Of a stretch of 64,000 bases of DNA, positions 52,324-61,417 are shown one piece after another (position 1 is the stretch's first letter; every line of letters begins with the position of its first letter). This DNA is from Abyssalbus ytuae (GTDB taxonomy: Bacteria > Bacteroidota > Bacteroidia > Flavobacteriales > Flavobacteriaceae), in NCBI RefSeq assembly GCF_022807975.1, contig NZ_CP094358.1, positions 2,790,001-2,854,000 on the forward strand, written 5' to 3'. A program made the translations under genes and the position numbers. Below the pieces are notes generated by a model. The model searched no databases. It had not been told where the DNA came from and saw nothing but the letters and a program-made list of their open reading frames with translations.

Positions 52324-52737
52324 ATGAAAGGCATTATATATTTAGTAGTAGGTATTTTATTTGGTACTATTATGTTTAAATCTGAAGCGGCTTCATGGTT
52401 CAGGATTTACGAAATGTTTCAATTTGATTCATTTCATATGTATGGAATCATAGGTTCTGCCCTTGTAGTAGGAATAATAGGGGTTCAAATTATAAAAAGA
52501 TTTAAGCTGAAATCTTTTAACGGAGAAGAAATTGTGATACCTCCAAAAGATAAAAGTATTAGCAGATATTTATTCGGTGGGATAATTTTCGGATTTGGAT
52601 GGGCACTGGCGGGAGCTTGCCCCGGCCCGATGTTTACTCTGCTGGGAGCCGGATATTTTCCAATTATAATAGTAATAATATCAGCAATTTTCGGAACATT
52701 CATGTATGGTGTTCTTCGGGATAAATTACCACATTAA
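52324..52737 (+). CDS. YeeE/YedE family half-transporter, C-terminal type
   Basis: A 137-aa, four-helix inner-membrane protein with the second YeeE signature GWALAGACPGPMF (Cys99). Together with the 186-aa protein it would make a full YeeE/YedE pair. It begins 4 nt after the porin stop and is co-transcribed. Confidence 0.85.
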   Translation: MKGIIYLVVGILFGTIMFKSEAASWFRIYEMFQFDSFHMYGIIGSALVVGIIGVQIIKRFKLKSFNGEEIVIPPKDKSISRYLFGGIIFGFGWALAGACPGPMFTLLGAGYFPIIIVIISAIFGTFMYGVLRDKLPH

Positions 52738-53259
52738 GATAAGGAGGTCTAAAAAGAATATATTTAACGATTTGCCATATTGAGCGACAACCTGTGGGAC
52801 AGACAGGCAGTCTAATACACTTAAAATGACAGAAAAAATTACTTTTTAGACCTCTTTTATTTTTTCTTATTCAAAAACCTTCCTCTTAAAAGCCAGGCAA
52901 ATAAAGATTATTACTGTTTTTTCCAAATTGTTTAGGCTATATTTCCTTTATCATTTTTCTGCATATCAAACTTCATAATCCTTATTTTCATAATGATTTA
53001 GTTATAAAATTATAATGATAAGATAATTAAAAGAAGGAGAGGGGTTAGAATTTCTTTGATTTAATTTACCGAAGGATAAAATTTTGTTGTTTATATGAAT
53101 AAAGGCTTTTTTTACAGTTACTTATGTTTTTTTACTTAACGGAATGCTACTGAAATAACTTATAAAAAAGGAGATGGCTAAACACCTTTACACATAAGTT
53201 GCTCGAAAAAAATGAGAAGATAATTTATCATTAATTTAACAAAACTCACAGAATGTATC
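52738..53259. other. intergenic region with a 111-bp inverted-repeat element
   Basis: GAGGTCTAAAAAG (52744-52756) and CTTTTTAGACCTC (52842-52854) are perfect inverted copies, the second followed by T-rich DNA. Inside is an inner CCTGT / ACAGG hairpin and ATATTGAGCG...AAAATGACA, which resembles extragenic repeats common in Flavobacteria. It is a probable terminator-like structure for the YeeE operon. The remaining 400 bases are AT-rich; I see no gene. Confidence 0.45.
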
Positions 53260-54351
53260 ATGAAAAAAAGCGTTTTAACCCTAACCGTAATAATAATTTT
53301 CTTGTGTGTGACAACAGGCAATGCACAAAAAAATAAATCACCAAAAATAGTGCTTATAACAATGGATGGTTTTCGTTGGCAGGAATTTTACACAGGGGCA
53401 GATCCTTTATTAATAACCAATAAAGAATTTGTAGAAGATACTACGTTCTTAAAAACCCGGTTTTGGAGAGATAATGAAAAAGAAAGAAGAGAAGCACTGA
53501 TGCCGTTTTTGTGGAAAGAAGCTATACACAGAGGACAGTTTCATGGCAACAGGAAGGAAAACAGCAGGGTGAATTTAACCAACAATATGTGGTTTTCATA
53601 TCCCGGATATAACGAAATATTATCGGGAAAAGCTGATGATAAAAGAATAAACAGTAATGATAAAATTGATAATCCTAATGTGACGGTGCTGGAAATAATT
53701 AACAATAAACCGGCTTATAAAGGCAAAGTAGCTGCATTTGGCAGTTGGGATGTTTTTCCGTACATAATAAATGAAAACCGTTCTGGTGTGCCTGTTAATG
53801 CAGGATTTGAAACGGCTACCGGTGATTTATCCGAAAGAGAAGAATTTTTAAATGAATTGCAGGAACAAATACCAAGCCCATGGGGGAGTGTGAGGTTAGA
53901 TGCCTTTACACACCATTATGCACTGGAATACATAAAAAAAAATCATCCGGAAGTTGTATATATAGCTTATGGCGAAACGGATGATTTTGCTCACGACGGT
54001 GATTACCAGGCCTATTTAAAATCGGCTCATACTACTGACTCAATGATAAAGGAACTGTGGGAGTTTACTCAAAACGATGATTTTTATAAGGATAATACTA
54101 TTTTTTTAATCTCAACAGACCATGGACGTGGAACTGAACCCTTAGAGACATGGAAACACCACGGGACAAAAATTAAAAATGCCGGAGAGGTATGGTTTAT
54201 CACCTTCGGGCATAACATAAAGGTGAAGGGAGAAGTAAAAGATGATGAACAATTATATAGTAATCAGTTTGCGCCAACCATTTTACAATTACTTGGTATG
54301 AAAGTGGATAAATCTATGATAGAAGGAAGGCCGCTTAATATATATGAATAA
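53260..54351 (+). CDS. secreted alkaline phosphatase superfamily protein
   Basis: A 363-aa exported enzyme (signal peptide ~1-23, ending NAQK). Metal-site residues: LITMDGFRW (Asp), SYPGYNEILSG (nucleophile region, Ser or Tyr context), YGETDDFAHDGD (Asp, His), STDHGRG (Asp, His) and KHHGT (His). This is the phosphodiesterase / phosphoglycerate-mutase-like branch of the superfamily; the substrate could be a nucleotide, phosphonate or sulfate ester. A good terminator follows. It is not linked to the sulfur island by the palindrome. Confidence 0.82.
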   Translation: MKKSVLTLTVIIIFLCVTTGNAQKNKSPKIVLITMDGFRWQEFYTGADPLLITNKEFVEDTTFLKTRFWRDNEKERREALMPFLWKEAIHRGQFHGNRKENSRVNLTNNMWFSYPGYNEILSGKADDKRINSNDKIDNPNVTVLEIINNKPAYKGKVAAFGSWDVFPYIINENRSGVPVNAGFETATGDLSEREEFLNELQEQIPSPWGSVRLDAFTHHYALEYIKKNHPEVVYIAYGETDDFAHDGDYQAYLKSAHTTDSMIKELWEFTQNDDFYKDNTIFLISTDHGRGTEPLETWKHHGTKIKNAGEVWFITFGHNIKVKGEVKDDEQLYSNQFAPTILQLLGMKVDKSMIEGRPLNIYE

Positions 54352-54394
54352 TATAAATTTCCATTTATAGTTTTATTTGAATTAGCTAAAGAAG

Positions 54395-54425
54395 AGACCG
54401 CTTAATAGTTTTAGGCGGTCTTTTT
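54395..54425 (+). terminator. intrinsic terminator after the phosphatase-like gene
   Basis: AGACCGC / GCGGTCT stem with a loop of 13 nt and five T. Confidence 0.8.
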
Positions 54426-54519
54426 AATGTTACAAAAAAGGGTAGTGTTCATAAACTATGTCATTTTTAATAATTGCCTCAAATAGTAAAAGGTTTGGTA
54501 ACTTTTGTCTATGGACCGC

Positions 54520-54683
54520 TCCCTGCAGCTCTGCGAGACGGTTTTGTCATGTGTTTTTTTGTTCCTGCAGCCTGCGAGACGGTTTTGTCACGTGTTTTTT
54601 TGTTCCTGCAGCCTGCGAGGCGGTTTTGTCAGGTGTAGATTTGTTCCTGCAGCCTGCGAGACGGTTTCGACAGTTAAAGAGAC
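54520..54683. repeat. four tandem 41-bp repeats
   Basis: The segment CTGCGAG occurs at 54531, 54572, 54613 and 54654, an exact 41-bp period. Units share TTCCTGCAGCCTGCGAGACGG and GTTTTGTCA (the first motif spans the PstI-like CTGCAG). GC content is much higher than the surroundings. Frames crossing it are artefacts of repeating. Confidence 0.9.
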
Positions 54684-54707
54684 GGTTTAAAAAATCATGT
54701 TAATTAA

Positions 54708-54737
54708 AAAAGAGGCTGCTTTTAAGGCAGCCTCTTT
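54708..54737 (-). terminator. intrinsic terminator of the minus-strand porin operon
   Basis: AAAGAGGCTGC / GCAGCCTCTTT stem with T on both sides; it lies 67 nt past the stop of the last operon gene at 54804. Confidence 0.85.
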
Positions 54738-54803
54738 GAATTAAAGATAACCATTAGAATTATTTACACAAATTTAACCTTACACGCTGCATTTGCCAAT
54801 CCA

Positions 54804-56030
54804 TTAAAATACAAGTTGGAAAACAATTTCCGCTACAGACAAGGCGGGGCCTTGTGCATAGTCTGTATTTGTATAGGCAGCCTGCAATTTTAAATTGTTA
54901 TTGTCAAAGTACTTAGTTAAACCAATGGTATAACTATTGGCATCCGGTAAGAGAGATTCGCTGTAGTCTTCAAACTCAGGAGTAGTATTTTCATACCTGA
55001 AATCAAAGCTAAACCCGGAGCGGGTTACATAGCCGGCCTGAAGGCTGTAACTATCTCCCAGGTACAAATATTCACTTATTTGTTGAGGTGCCAGTACTTG
55101 TGTAGCTTCAGCATCTAAAAACGGAGTTCCCAGGTTGGTTGCACTGCTGTTGGCATATTCTGCTAAAAATGAGAAACCGTTATATTTAAATAGTAGATCA
55201 GTAAAAAATTGAGAATAATCGGGTAGATTATTTTCTCCGTTACTTTTGTAGAAAAGAAAATCGCCATGTCCTTCGCCCTTGGCATTGCTCACACCGCCGT
55301 TTTTGCTTACTGCTGCTCCCACCAGAATTTTCGGGGTTTCTTCATGAGCCAGGTCGGCCGTGTATAAATCATTTCCGTTAGTAAAATATCCCAGCGGATA
55401 AAGGTCCAGTCGGGCTCCTATTTTTACACCTCCCAGGTCAGAATCCCTGGAGTCGGTACCAAATGAATTTCTTCCGTCACCCGAGGTTAAGGCAATACTT
55501 GGTGCGATACCAAAATTGGTTCCGAATTTTGTTTCTATAAATACCCCGAATTCACGGCCGGTGTTACTGTACAACTGGCTTAGCATACTACGGTCTGTAA
55601 ACTGTAATTTATCTTCCCTGTAAATCATTTCGCGGTTATTGAGGAAGCTTTGTTTTTGTCCTCCGTAAATGGTTAACCACGAATAAGGATGATAGGCAAT
55701 CCAGGCATCTAAAAGAGGCTGGGCAAGGCTAAAATCGGTTTGCACCAAAAAGCTTACTTTTTCATTTACCGCTTTACCGCTTAAGGTGAAGTAAGTACGC
55801 TTGGCATTGAATTCATATTCTTCATCACTTCCTTCTAATTTTTCGTAGTTTACGGAAGGTTGAATAAATCCGCCTATATTAAACTGATAGGCTCCTTCAT
55901 TGAAGGAAAAATTTAATCCTTCTCCCAGTTTAAAATCGGCATTGTTTTTTTTGTTATTTTCTTGTGCATGTAAGATACTTATGCTGAAAAATATGATAAG
56001 GCATAATAACTTTTTCATAATTGATTTCAT
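54804..56030 (-). CDS. OprO/OprP-like outer-membrane porin, copy 1
   Basis: A 408-aa exported barrel (signal peptide ~1-22, ending LHAQE). EGLNFSFNEGAYQFNIGGFIQPSVNY-type sequence at the start of the barrel (residues ~35-60), VSFLVQTDFSLAQPLLDAWI and IYREDKLQFTDRSMLSQLYSNTGREFG match the phosphate-selective-porin family. C-terminal VFQLVF ends in Phe. It is the last gene of the operon, with a second family member at 57576. Confidence 0.85.
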   Translation of the reverse strand: MKSIMKKLLCLIIFFSISILHAQENNKKNNADFKLGEGLNFSFNEGAYQFNIGGFIQPSVNYEKLEGSDEEYEFNAKRTYFTLSGKAVNEKVSFLVQTDFSLAQPLLDAWIAYHPYSWLTIYGGQKQSFLNNREMIYREDKLQFTDRSMLSQLYSNTGREFGVFIETKFGTNFGIAPSIALTSGDGRNSFGTDSRDSDLGGVKIGARLDLYPLGYFTNGNDLYTADLAHEETPKILVGAAVSKNGGVSNAKGEGHGDFLFYKSNGENNLPDYSQFFTDLLFKYNGFSFLAEYANSSATNLGTPFLDAEATQVLAPQQISEYLYLGDSYSLQAGYVTRSGFSFDFRYENTTPEFEDYSESLLPDANSYTIGLTKYFDNNNLKLQAAYTNTDYAQGPALSVAEIVFQLVF

Positions 56031-56031
56031 A

Positions 56032-57573
56032 TTAATTCTTTTTAGATAATCTGTATATGGGTAATTCTTTATTTAATCCGGTTTCCAATACTCCAAAACT
56101 CACAAAACTGTTTGTGGCTTCAGGTTCCAGAATTTCGGTGAGCAAGGGGGCATTTTTTTGATTTGTAGGTATGATAAAAGTCCCTTTTGGAAATTTTATG
56201 GTTTTCTCAATGAACTCGGTTTTTACACTTTGCCTGATCATTTTTTCGTAGGGTTCATCTTTATTATCAAATTCAGTCACTAAATAACCTTTAACCGTAT
56301 ATTCGGTATCTTCTTCAAGTGTATTGGTTTTTATGCCTAATACATTTAATTTTTTAATTAATTCGCTACACTCTTTATCAATTAAATAAGCTTGCGGTAT
56401 CTCTCTTACCAGTTTAGGTTCCGATTGTAAAGCATCCCTTACCGTAATTTCCAAATCCATTAAATCGTAAGTGTCTAAATCAATCACCTGAATGGTGTCT
56501 TTATAAACTTTTCGCTTACTTTTCACTACACTTTTTGTTGCACAGTTTTGGGCTTTTACTATTTCATTTTTAATTTGATCACTATTATCATAGGCTGTCT
56601 TTAAATAAGAAGCGGCTATTGAAAATGTAGTGGCAATTCGCCTTTTAAATGATGTTCTGCCCAGGTGTACACCCCTTACTTCAATTAAAGAAGAGATGGT
56701 GTTGGTAAGCGCATACGAGGTAGCACTTGAACGGGCATGAATAGACCCCAGGGTAAAATGTGTTTCGCCCGAGTAAGTGGCGGTAGCCATATAATCGTGG
56801 TAGCGTAAGCTGTTTTTATCCAGTTCTTTTCTTGCATTTTCCACAAAAAGGGAGTCTGTTGCCTTTCTCATATTTTCAGGAATATTCAAATTGCCGCTAT
56901 ACAAAAACATAATATCGTAAAGAGCGGCAACCCCGAAACTTCCCATTTTAGCAAAATCTCTTCTGTAAGGATTAAACTCATGAAAGTCGACTCCCACTTG
57001 AGGGTTGAAGTCTGAAAATGCCTGTTTAAGGACAATACTTTCCGGAGCCATAAGTTTTGTCTGGTCACGGTTAAGGTCCAATCCGTTGGCAGCATAACGA
57101 CTTTGTTTAAGATAGCCGTCAATATTGGCCATTGGCACCACTTTCAGGTCAATTTTATCCAGCAAATAAGTATAGGAAGAATTGTTTAAAAGTGTATGAA
57201 GTAAATAAAGGAGACCTTCCGTACTTGCAGGTTCATTACCATGTAGGCCTCCCTGCATCCATACTTTAATTTTTTCATTGTCAGAGCCGGAATTTGTTAG
57301 CCTTATTAAGGGTATGTTGTATCCTTTTTGTGTTTCACCAATGTATTCTATGGTTACATAACCGGGATGTGAAGCTTTTAAGCTGTTCAGGAAGGAAGTC
57401 AATTCATCATAATCTGTATAACCTCTCTTTTTTTGAAGTGCCGGGGTAACGTTTTCAATACTGTCGGCATCAGGAAAATATCGTTCAGTAATTTTTTTAG
57501 ACTGAGGATTGAGTTGAGCTGTCACATACATGACACTTAACAAACCGATAATTATAAAGGTGCTTTTTTTCAT
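56032..57573 (-). CDS. secreted M14 zinc carboxypeptidase
   Basis: A 513-aa exported peptidase (signal peptide ~1-20, ending VTAQL). The zinc motif HxxE is QGGLHGNEPAS (~residues 109-119), the third ligand is VDFHEF, the Arg/Asn substrate contact is LDLNRDQ, and the catalytic Glu lies in SLIEVRGVHLG. It removes C-terminal residues from peptides outside the cytoplasm. The start ATG at 57573 (MKKSTFIIIG) is preferred to one 39 nt upstream. It lies between two porin genes with gaps of 1-2 nt. Confidence 0.88.
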   Translation of the reverse strand: MKKSTFIIIGLLSVMYVTAQLNPQSKKITERYFPDADSIENVTPALQKKRGYTDYDELTSFLNSLKASHPGYVTIEYIGETQKGYNIPLIRLTNSGSDNEKIKVWMQGGLHGNEPASTEGLLYLLHTLLNNSSYTYLLDKIDLKVVPMANIDGYLKQSRYAANGLDLNRDQTKLMAPESIVLKQAFSDFNPQVGVDFHEFNPYRRDFAKMGSFGVAALYDIMFLYSGNLNIPENMRKATDSLFVENARKELDKNSLRYHDYMATATYSGETHFTLGSIHARSSATSYALTNTISSLIEVRGVHLGRTSFKRRIATTFSIAASYLKTAYDNSDQIKNEIVKAQNCATKSVVKSKRKVYKDTIQVIDLDTYDLMDLEITVRDALQSEPKLVREIPQAYLIDKECSELIKKLNVLGIKTNTLEEDTEYTVKGYLVTEFDNKDEPYEKMIRQSVKTEFIEKTIKFPKGTFIIPTNQKNAPLLTEILEPEATNSFVSFGVLETGLNKELPIYRLSKKN

Positions 57574-57575
57574 CT

Positions 57576-58877
57576 TTAAAAAGAAAAGGTTAACATTAAT
57601 CTTGCAATCCATTCGTTGCCATCTATAGGGTTACCTCCGTTATCATTTATAGAGTCGCCGTCTACATAGGTAAATGAAGTTTGTATTTTGGCTCCGTAAT
57701 TACGTGCCAGGTACTTGCTTAAACCTATTGTATAGTAATTGGGGCGGCTGTAAAATGTATCATTGTTTAAAAACGAATTGGTGTCGGCTTTTAAATGAGT
57801 ATATCTTGCATCTACAGAATAACCGCTTTTAAAAAGGTAGCCTAACTGAAGGTTGTACCCTTCTCCCAGCATCATACGCCCTTTTACATAATTTTCCACA
57901 TCTTGTTCACCATCCACCTCAAAAGAAGTGGAAATAGAGCCACTGTTAAGTATGCGTTTTGTAATATCGGAGGGTACGGTAGCTGAGGTTTTTACATATT
58001 CGCCTAAAGCGGAAAAACCATTGTATTTAAACAAAAAGTCAATGCCGTATTTAGTGTAATCGGGTAGTGATTCTTCGTCATTATCATTCAGGTAAATGAT
58101 GTCGCCACTTCCTCTACCTCTTCGGCTGCTCATCCCGTTGTTGTGGCTGTAATTTACTCCTATAGCTAATTTTGGGGATCGTTCCCGCATTACATCAGCC
58201 TGCCTGAATTGCCCGAAGTTGGTGAAAAGACCAAAGGGTAAAAAGTCAATTCTTCCTCCTACTTTTAACCCGCCGTGGTCTTTTCCAAAAACATTTCCTC
58301 CGTCTCCGTTAGTAAGAACAAAGTAAGGTCTTAAATAACTGCCTCCTCCGGACCTGAAGTTACCCTGTAAAAACAATCCGAATTCCCTGATAGATGCAAA
58401 AGCTGAAGTAAGTCTGCTTCGTTCTACCAATTGAAGGGTATTGGAAGACATGAATAATTCACGATTGTCGGTGTAGGTAGATCGCTGCCCGAACGAAACT
58501 TTAATACGGTTGGTGAGTTCATAAGAAATATAGGCATCCATGAGGTAATTGGTGTCTCCGTCATCAGCTTCTGATGCGCCACTTAAATCCACCTGAAAAC
58601 GGTAACTAAACCTCTTATTGGCCGATTCACCATCAAATCTTAGCCTGGCACGCCGCATCCTGAATCTGTTTGCAGCATCCAGATCATCTGCATCAGTATA
58701 GTGTTTTGTTTCAAAATAAGGTTGTATAAATCCACTTATTTTCAGTTCTTTTCCATCGGTAGTACTAAATTGTAAGCCTTCACCAAACTGATAGGAGTTT
58801 AGCCGGACATTCTGGCTATGAGACCTGGAAAAGATAAGTAACAGGCAAGCCCATAAAAATATTTTATAGAATTTCAT
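57576..58877 (-). CDS. OprO/OprP-like outer-membrane porin, copy 2
   Basis: A 433-aa exported barrel (signal peptide ~1-19, ending SHSQN) with QPYFETKHYTDADDLDAANR-like start, RFRMRRARLRFDG, YRFQVDLSG and SFGQRSTYTDNRELFM-type marks. It is paralogous to the porin at 54804. The ATG at 58877 (MKFYKIFLW) is preferred to an upstream one at 58904 that would overlap iadA. A Phe end (LTFSF) fits an outer-membrane protein. Short peptides may be its cargo. Confidence 0.85.
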   Translation of the reverse strand: MKFYKIFLWACLLLIFSRSHSQNVRLNSYQFGEGLQFSTTDGKELKISGFIQPYFETKHYTDADDLDAANRFRMRRARLRFDGESANKRFSYRFQVDLSGASEADDGDTNYLMDAYISYELTNRIKVSFGQRSTYTDNRELFMSSNTLQLVERSRLTSAFASIREFGLFLQGNFRSGGGSYLRPYFVLTNGDGGNVFGKDHGGLKVGGRIDFLPFGLFTNFGQFRQADVMRERSPKLAIGVNYSHNNGMSSRRGRGSGDIIYLNDNDEESLPDYTKYGIDFLFKYNGFSALGEYVKTSATVPSDITKRILNSGSISTSFEVDGEQDVENYVKGRMMLGEGYNLQLGYLFKSGYSVDARYTHLKADTNSFLNNDTFYSRPNYYTIGLSKYLARNYGAKIQTSFTYVDGDSINDNGGNPIDGNEWIARLMLTFSF

Positions 58878-58893
58878 ATTTATATTATTATAA

Positions 58894-60039
58894 CTACGAT
58901 TCAAAATTTCCTTTTACTATAATTTTGGTATCCTCCATCATATGTTGTCCACGGGCAAACACATCCAGAAGGTTAAAATCTTTATCAAAGGCACATATAT
59001 CCGCATCGCACCCCACTTCCAGTTTCCCTTTATATGCCAGTCCCAGGTTTTTTGCAGGGTTTGCGGTAATAAGCCTGAAAGCATCTTCTATAGGTACTCC
59101 GCCTTTTTGTATTAAATTAATTACTTCTTCCAGGTTTTTATCTATAGGAGCTTTTTTGGTGCGGGTAAGGTTTCCTTTTTCATCCGGAGCTGATAGTCCC
59201 GCATGGCCATCGGAGCTGAAGGTCATATTATGAATGGAAACTCCTTGTTCCAGTGCGTATAATACAGATTTGTATGGGTCGGTATACTTTGAAGCCCCGG
59301 TGGTAATATCAACAATCCCCCCAAGTTTCGCAAATTCAATAGCCTGGTCAAAAAGCTCTTTGGTTCTTCCAACATGAGTTGGTGAAATGTGCTCAACAGG
59401 GAACTGGTATTTTTTTACAAGTTCAAAAAGCACATCCATTTTACTGTCAAGGTTTCCTAAATGAATGTGAAGAATTCCTTTTTTATTACCTATACAACCG
59501 CCCACCCTTACATCTCTCAGTTTTCTAACCAGTTCGGTAGCCGTAGGATAAGAAGAACGAACATCGCTGATAGCAATTTTACAACCAACGACTTTATCAA
59601 TAAAAATCATATCTGCCTGGATACTATCGGTGATAGTTACAGTATCAATACCATAGTAGCCGCAAAGCATAAAAGCTGACACCCCTTCCTGTTCTAACGA
59701 TTTAACTTTACCGTATAGCGTTCTTATATTTCGGGCAGTACCGTCAGTTCCCAACAATCCTACTACAGTAGTGGTACCACAGGAAATTAATTCACCAAGC
59801 GTTACTTCCGGGGTCATAGATGAAAAGCCGTTTTTTCCTCCGGCGCCTATAATGTGTATATGCTGATCAATAATTCCGGGCGTAATAATTTTTCCTTTAG
59901 CATCCCATACACGGGCATGGTTTGTAAAGGCATTCAGGTTGGGAGAAATTGCAGCAATTTTTTCTCCGGAAATAAGAATATCCTGTTTTCCCAGGTATTC
60001 CGGAGAATATAATTCTGCATTTTTTATTAGTGTTAACAT
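58894..60039 (-). CDS. iadA: isoaspartyl dipeptidase (beta-aspartyl peptidase)
   Basis: A 381-aa M38 amidohydrolase that splits isoAsp-X dipeptides. Binuclear zinc ligands: DQHIHIIG (His60, His62), the carboxylated Lys154 in GCKIAISDVRSS, HIHLG (His193), HISPTHVGR (His217/222) and Asp in SSDGHAG. GFSSMTPEVTLG and GTDGTARNIRTL are close to E. coli IadA. Cytoplasmic. In an operon with a DcuC-type carrier and a secreted carboxypeptidase it suggests use of isoaspartyl or beta-aspartyl peptides. Confidence 0.92.
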   Translation of the reverse strand: MLTLIKNAELYSPEYLGKQDILISGEKIAAISPNLNAFTNHARVWDAKGKIITPGIIDQHIHIIGAGGKNGFSSMTPEVTLGELISCGTTTVVGLLGTDGTARNIRTLYGKVKSLEQEGVSAFMLCGYYGIDTVTITDSIQADMIFIDKVVGCKIAISDVRSSYPTATELVRKLRDVRVGGCIGNKKGILHIHLGNLDSKMDVLFELVKKYQFPVEHISPTHVGRTKELFDQAIEFAKLGGIVDITTGASKYTDPYKSVLYALEQGVSIHNMTFSSDGHAGLSAPDEKGNLTRTKKAPIDKNLEEVINLIQKGGVPIEDAFRLITANPAKNLGLAYKGKLEVGCDADICAFDKDFNLLDVFARGQHMMEDTKIIVKGNFES

Positions 60040-60044
60040 ATAAT

Positions 60045-61403
60045 TTATATAAAATGATAACAGAGCATAATAATTAAGGCTACTGTTAAGGGGATTAAAT
60101 TTCTTTTTACTATATCAAGAGTTGAAACTTTAGCAATTTCTGAGACTGCAATAATTATTCCTGCTACCGGTGACACGGTTCTTCCCATTGAAGCCGATAA
60201 TTGCATTGGTAAAATAAGTGATGTACTTGTTGCACCTAATTTTGCAGCAATTTTTGGTACCAGCGGTCCGAAAGCAAAGAAGGAGGCGTTACCACTCCCC
60301 ATGAGCATGGAAGCAAGAAAAATCATTACTGTCATAACGATGCTAATACCAACGGCACCAAACCCGATGTTTTGGGAAACTTCAATTAAACCGTCAATAA
60401 ATCCTAAGCTGATAAGGCCTTTGGCAAAAATGTCGGCAGCAATAATAAGCGTTACCACACTTTTAAATATATTACCCATTCCTCCCCAGAAAATTTTGAG
60501 AGAATCGAATACAGTTTTTATGTTTCGGGTTCTCACTAATTCAAAAAATAATGCTATAAATAAACTTATAAACATCGCCGTAGTTGTATCCAATGAAACA
60601 GGCGATTTGAAGAAATTAAAAAGTTCAGAAAAAATAATTAATAGTAAGATGGGGAGGATGGGAATAACAGCATAAACCAGGGGAACACGTATTGGCTCTT
60701 CCTTGATTTCTTTTTTATGTATATGTTCATTATTCTTTTTATCATAATACCGGTTAACAAAATAATATGTAATCATCATAGAAATACTTAATGGCAATAC
60801 CAGTGGTATTTGATGATTTAAAAAGAATGATATGGTGTCCATTTCTACAATACTGGTAGCACTGGCTGTAATGGCCGATGCCGGTCCCATTCCAAAGGCA
60901 GTACTTGCAGTAATAACTGAGGCGGCAGATATTTTACTTACACCTAAGTTAGTTAAGATAGGATACAAAGAAGCCATTAAAAGTAAGCCTAATCCTGCAG
61001 CAGAGGGAATTGCTACAAATAAAACCTGCCCCATGGGAATTACTAATGATGCAGCAATATAGGGGTAGGATTTAAAGAGTTTTAGGGGTTTCATAGCTAC
61101 ATGTACCAGGGCATTAGAGGCACCTATTTTATCAATGTATGCTACAAAACCACCTATTGACATAATCATGAGGCCAACTCCTGCATTGGTTTTGGCAAAA
61201 GATTCTTTGATATATTTGAACAGATCAAAACCGGTAAATCCTGTAGGTTCCTCCAACACCGGCATTTTGTGTTTTATTAATAATGCAATGAGCAGCATTA
61301 ATAAACCGGAAATAAGTAACACGGCGTGTGGATGATACTTTTTAAGAAGTAACCAGGCTGTGACAACTATAAATAAGAGTGGTATGACAGGAGTTATACT
61401 CAT
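60045..61403 (-). CDS. DcuC-like C4-dicarboxylate/peptide carrier
   Basis: A 452-aa inner-membrane protein with about 11-12 helices. GVGLMIMSIGGFVAYIDKIG, AAGLGLLLMASLYPILTNLG, GMGPASAITASATS and GSGNASFFAFGPLVPKIA are marks of the C4-dicarboxylate anaerobic carrier family. It may move aspartate, succinate or an acidic dipeptide; coupling to iadA (6 nt gap) favours an isoaspartyl substrate (inference). Confidence 0.85.
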   Translation of the reverse strand: MSITPVIPLLFIVVTAWLLLKKYHPHAVLLISGLLMLLIALLIKHKMPVLEEPTGFTGFDLFKYIKESFAKTNAGVGLMIMSIGGFVAYIDKIGASNALVHVAMKPLKLFKSYPYIAASLVIPMGQVLFVAIPSAAGLGLLLMASLYPILTNLGVSKISAASVITASTAFGMGPASAITASATSIVEMDTISFFLNHQIPLVLPLSISMMITYYFVNRYYDKKNNEHIHKKEIKEEPIRVPLVYAVIPILPILLLIIFSELFNFFKSPVSLDTTTAMFISLFIALFFELVRTRNIKTVFDSLKIFWGGMGNIFKSVVTLIIAADIFAKGLISLGFIDGLIEVSQNIGFGAVGISIVMTVMIFLASMLMGSGNASFFAFGPLVPKIAAKLGATSTSLILPMQLSASMGRTVSPVAGIIIAVSEIAKVSTLDIVKRNLIPLTVALIIMLCYHFI

Positions 61404-61417
61404 TTATTCGTTAAATT

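Noticed and set aside
52945-53000. 19-codon minus-strand frame (MKIRIMKFD...)
   Set aside because: Too short, without a membrane helix, promoter or terminator to support it.
54458-54703. Open frames across the 41-bp repeats
   Set aside because: The frames arise from the repeated unit; the period is not a multiple of three, so each unit is read differently and no protein character results.
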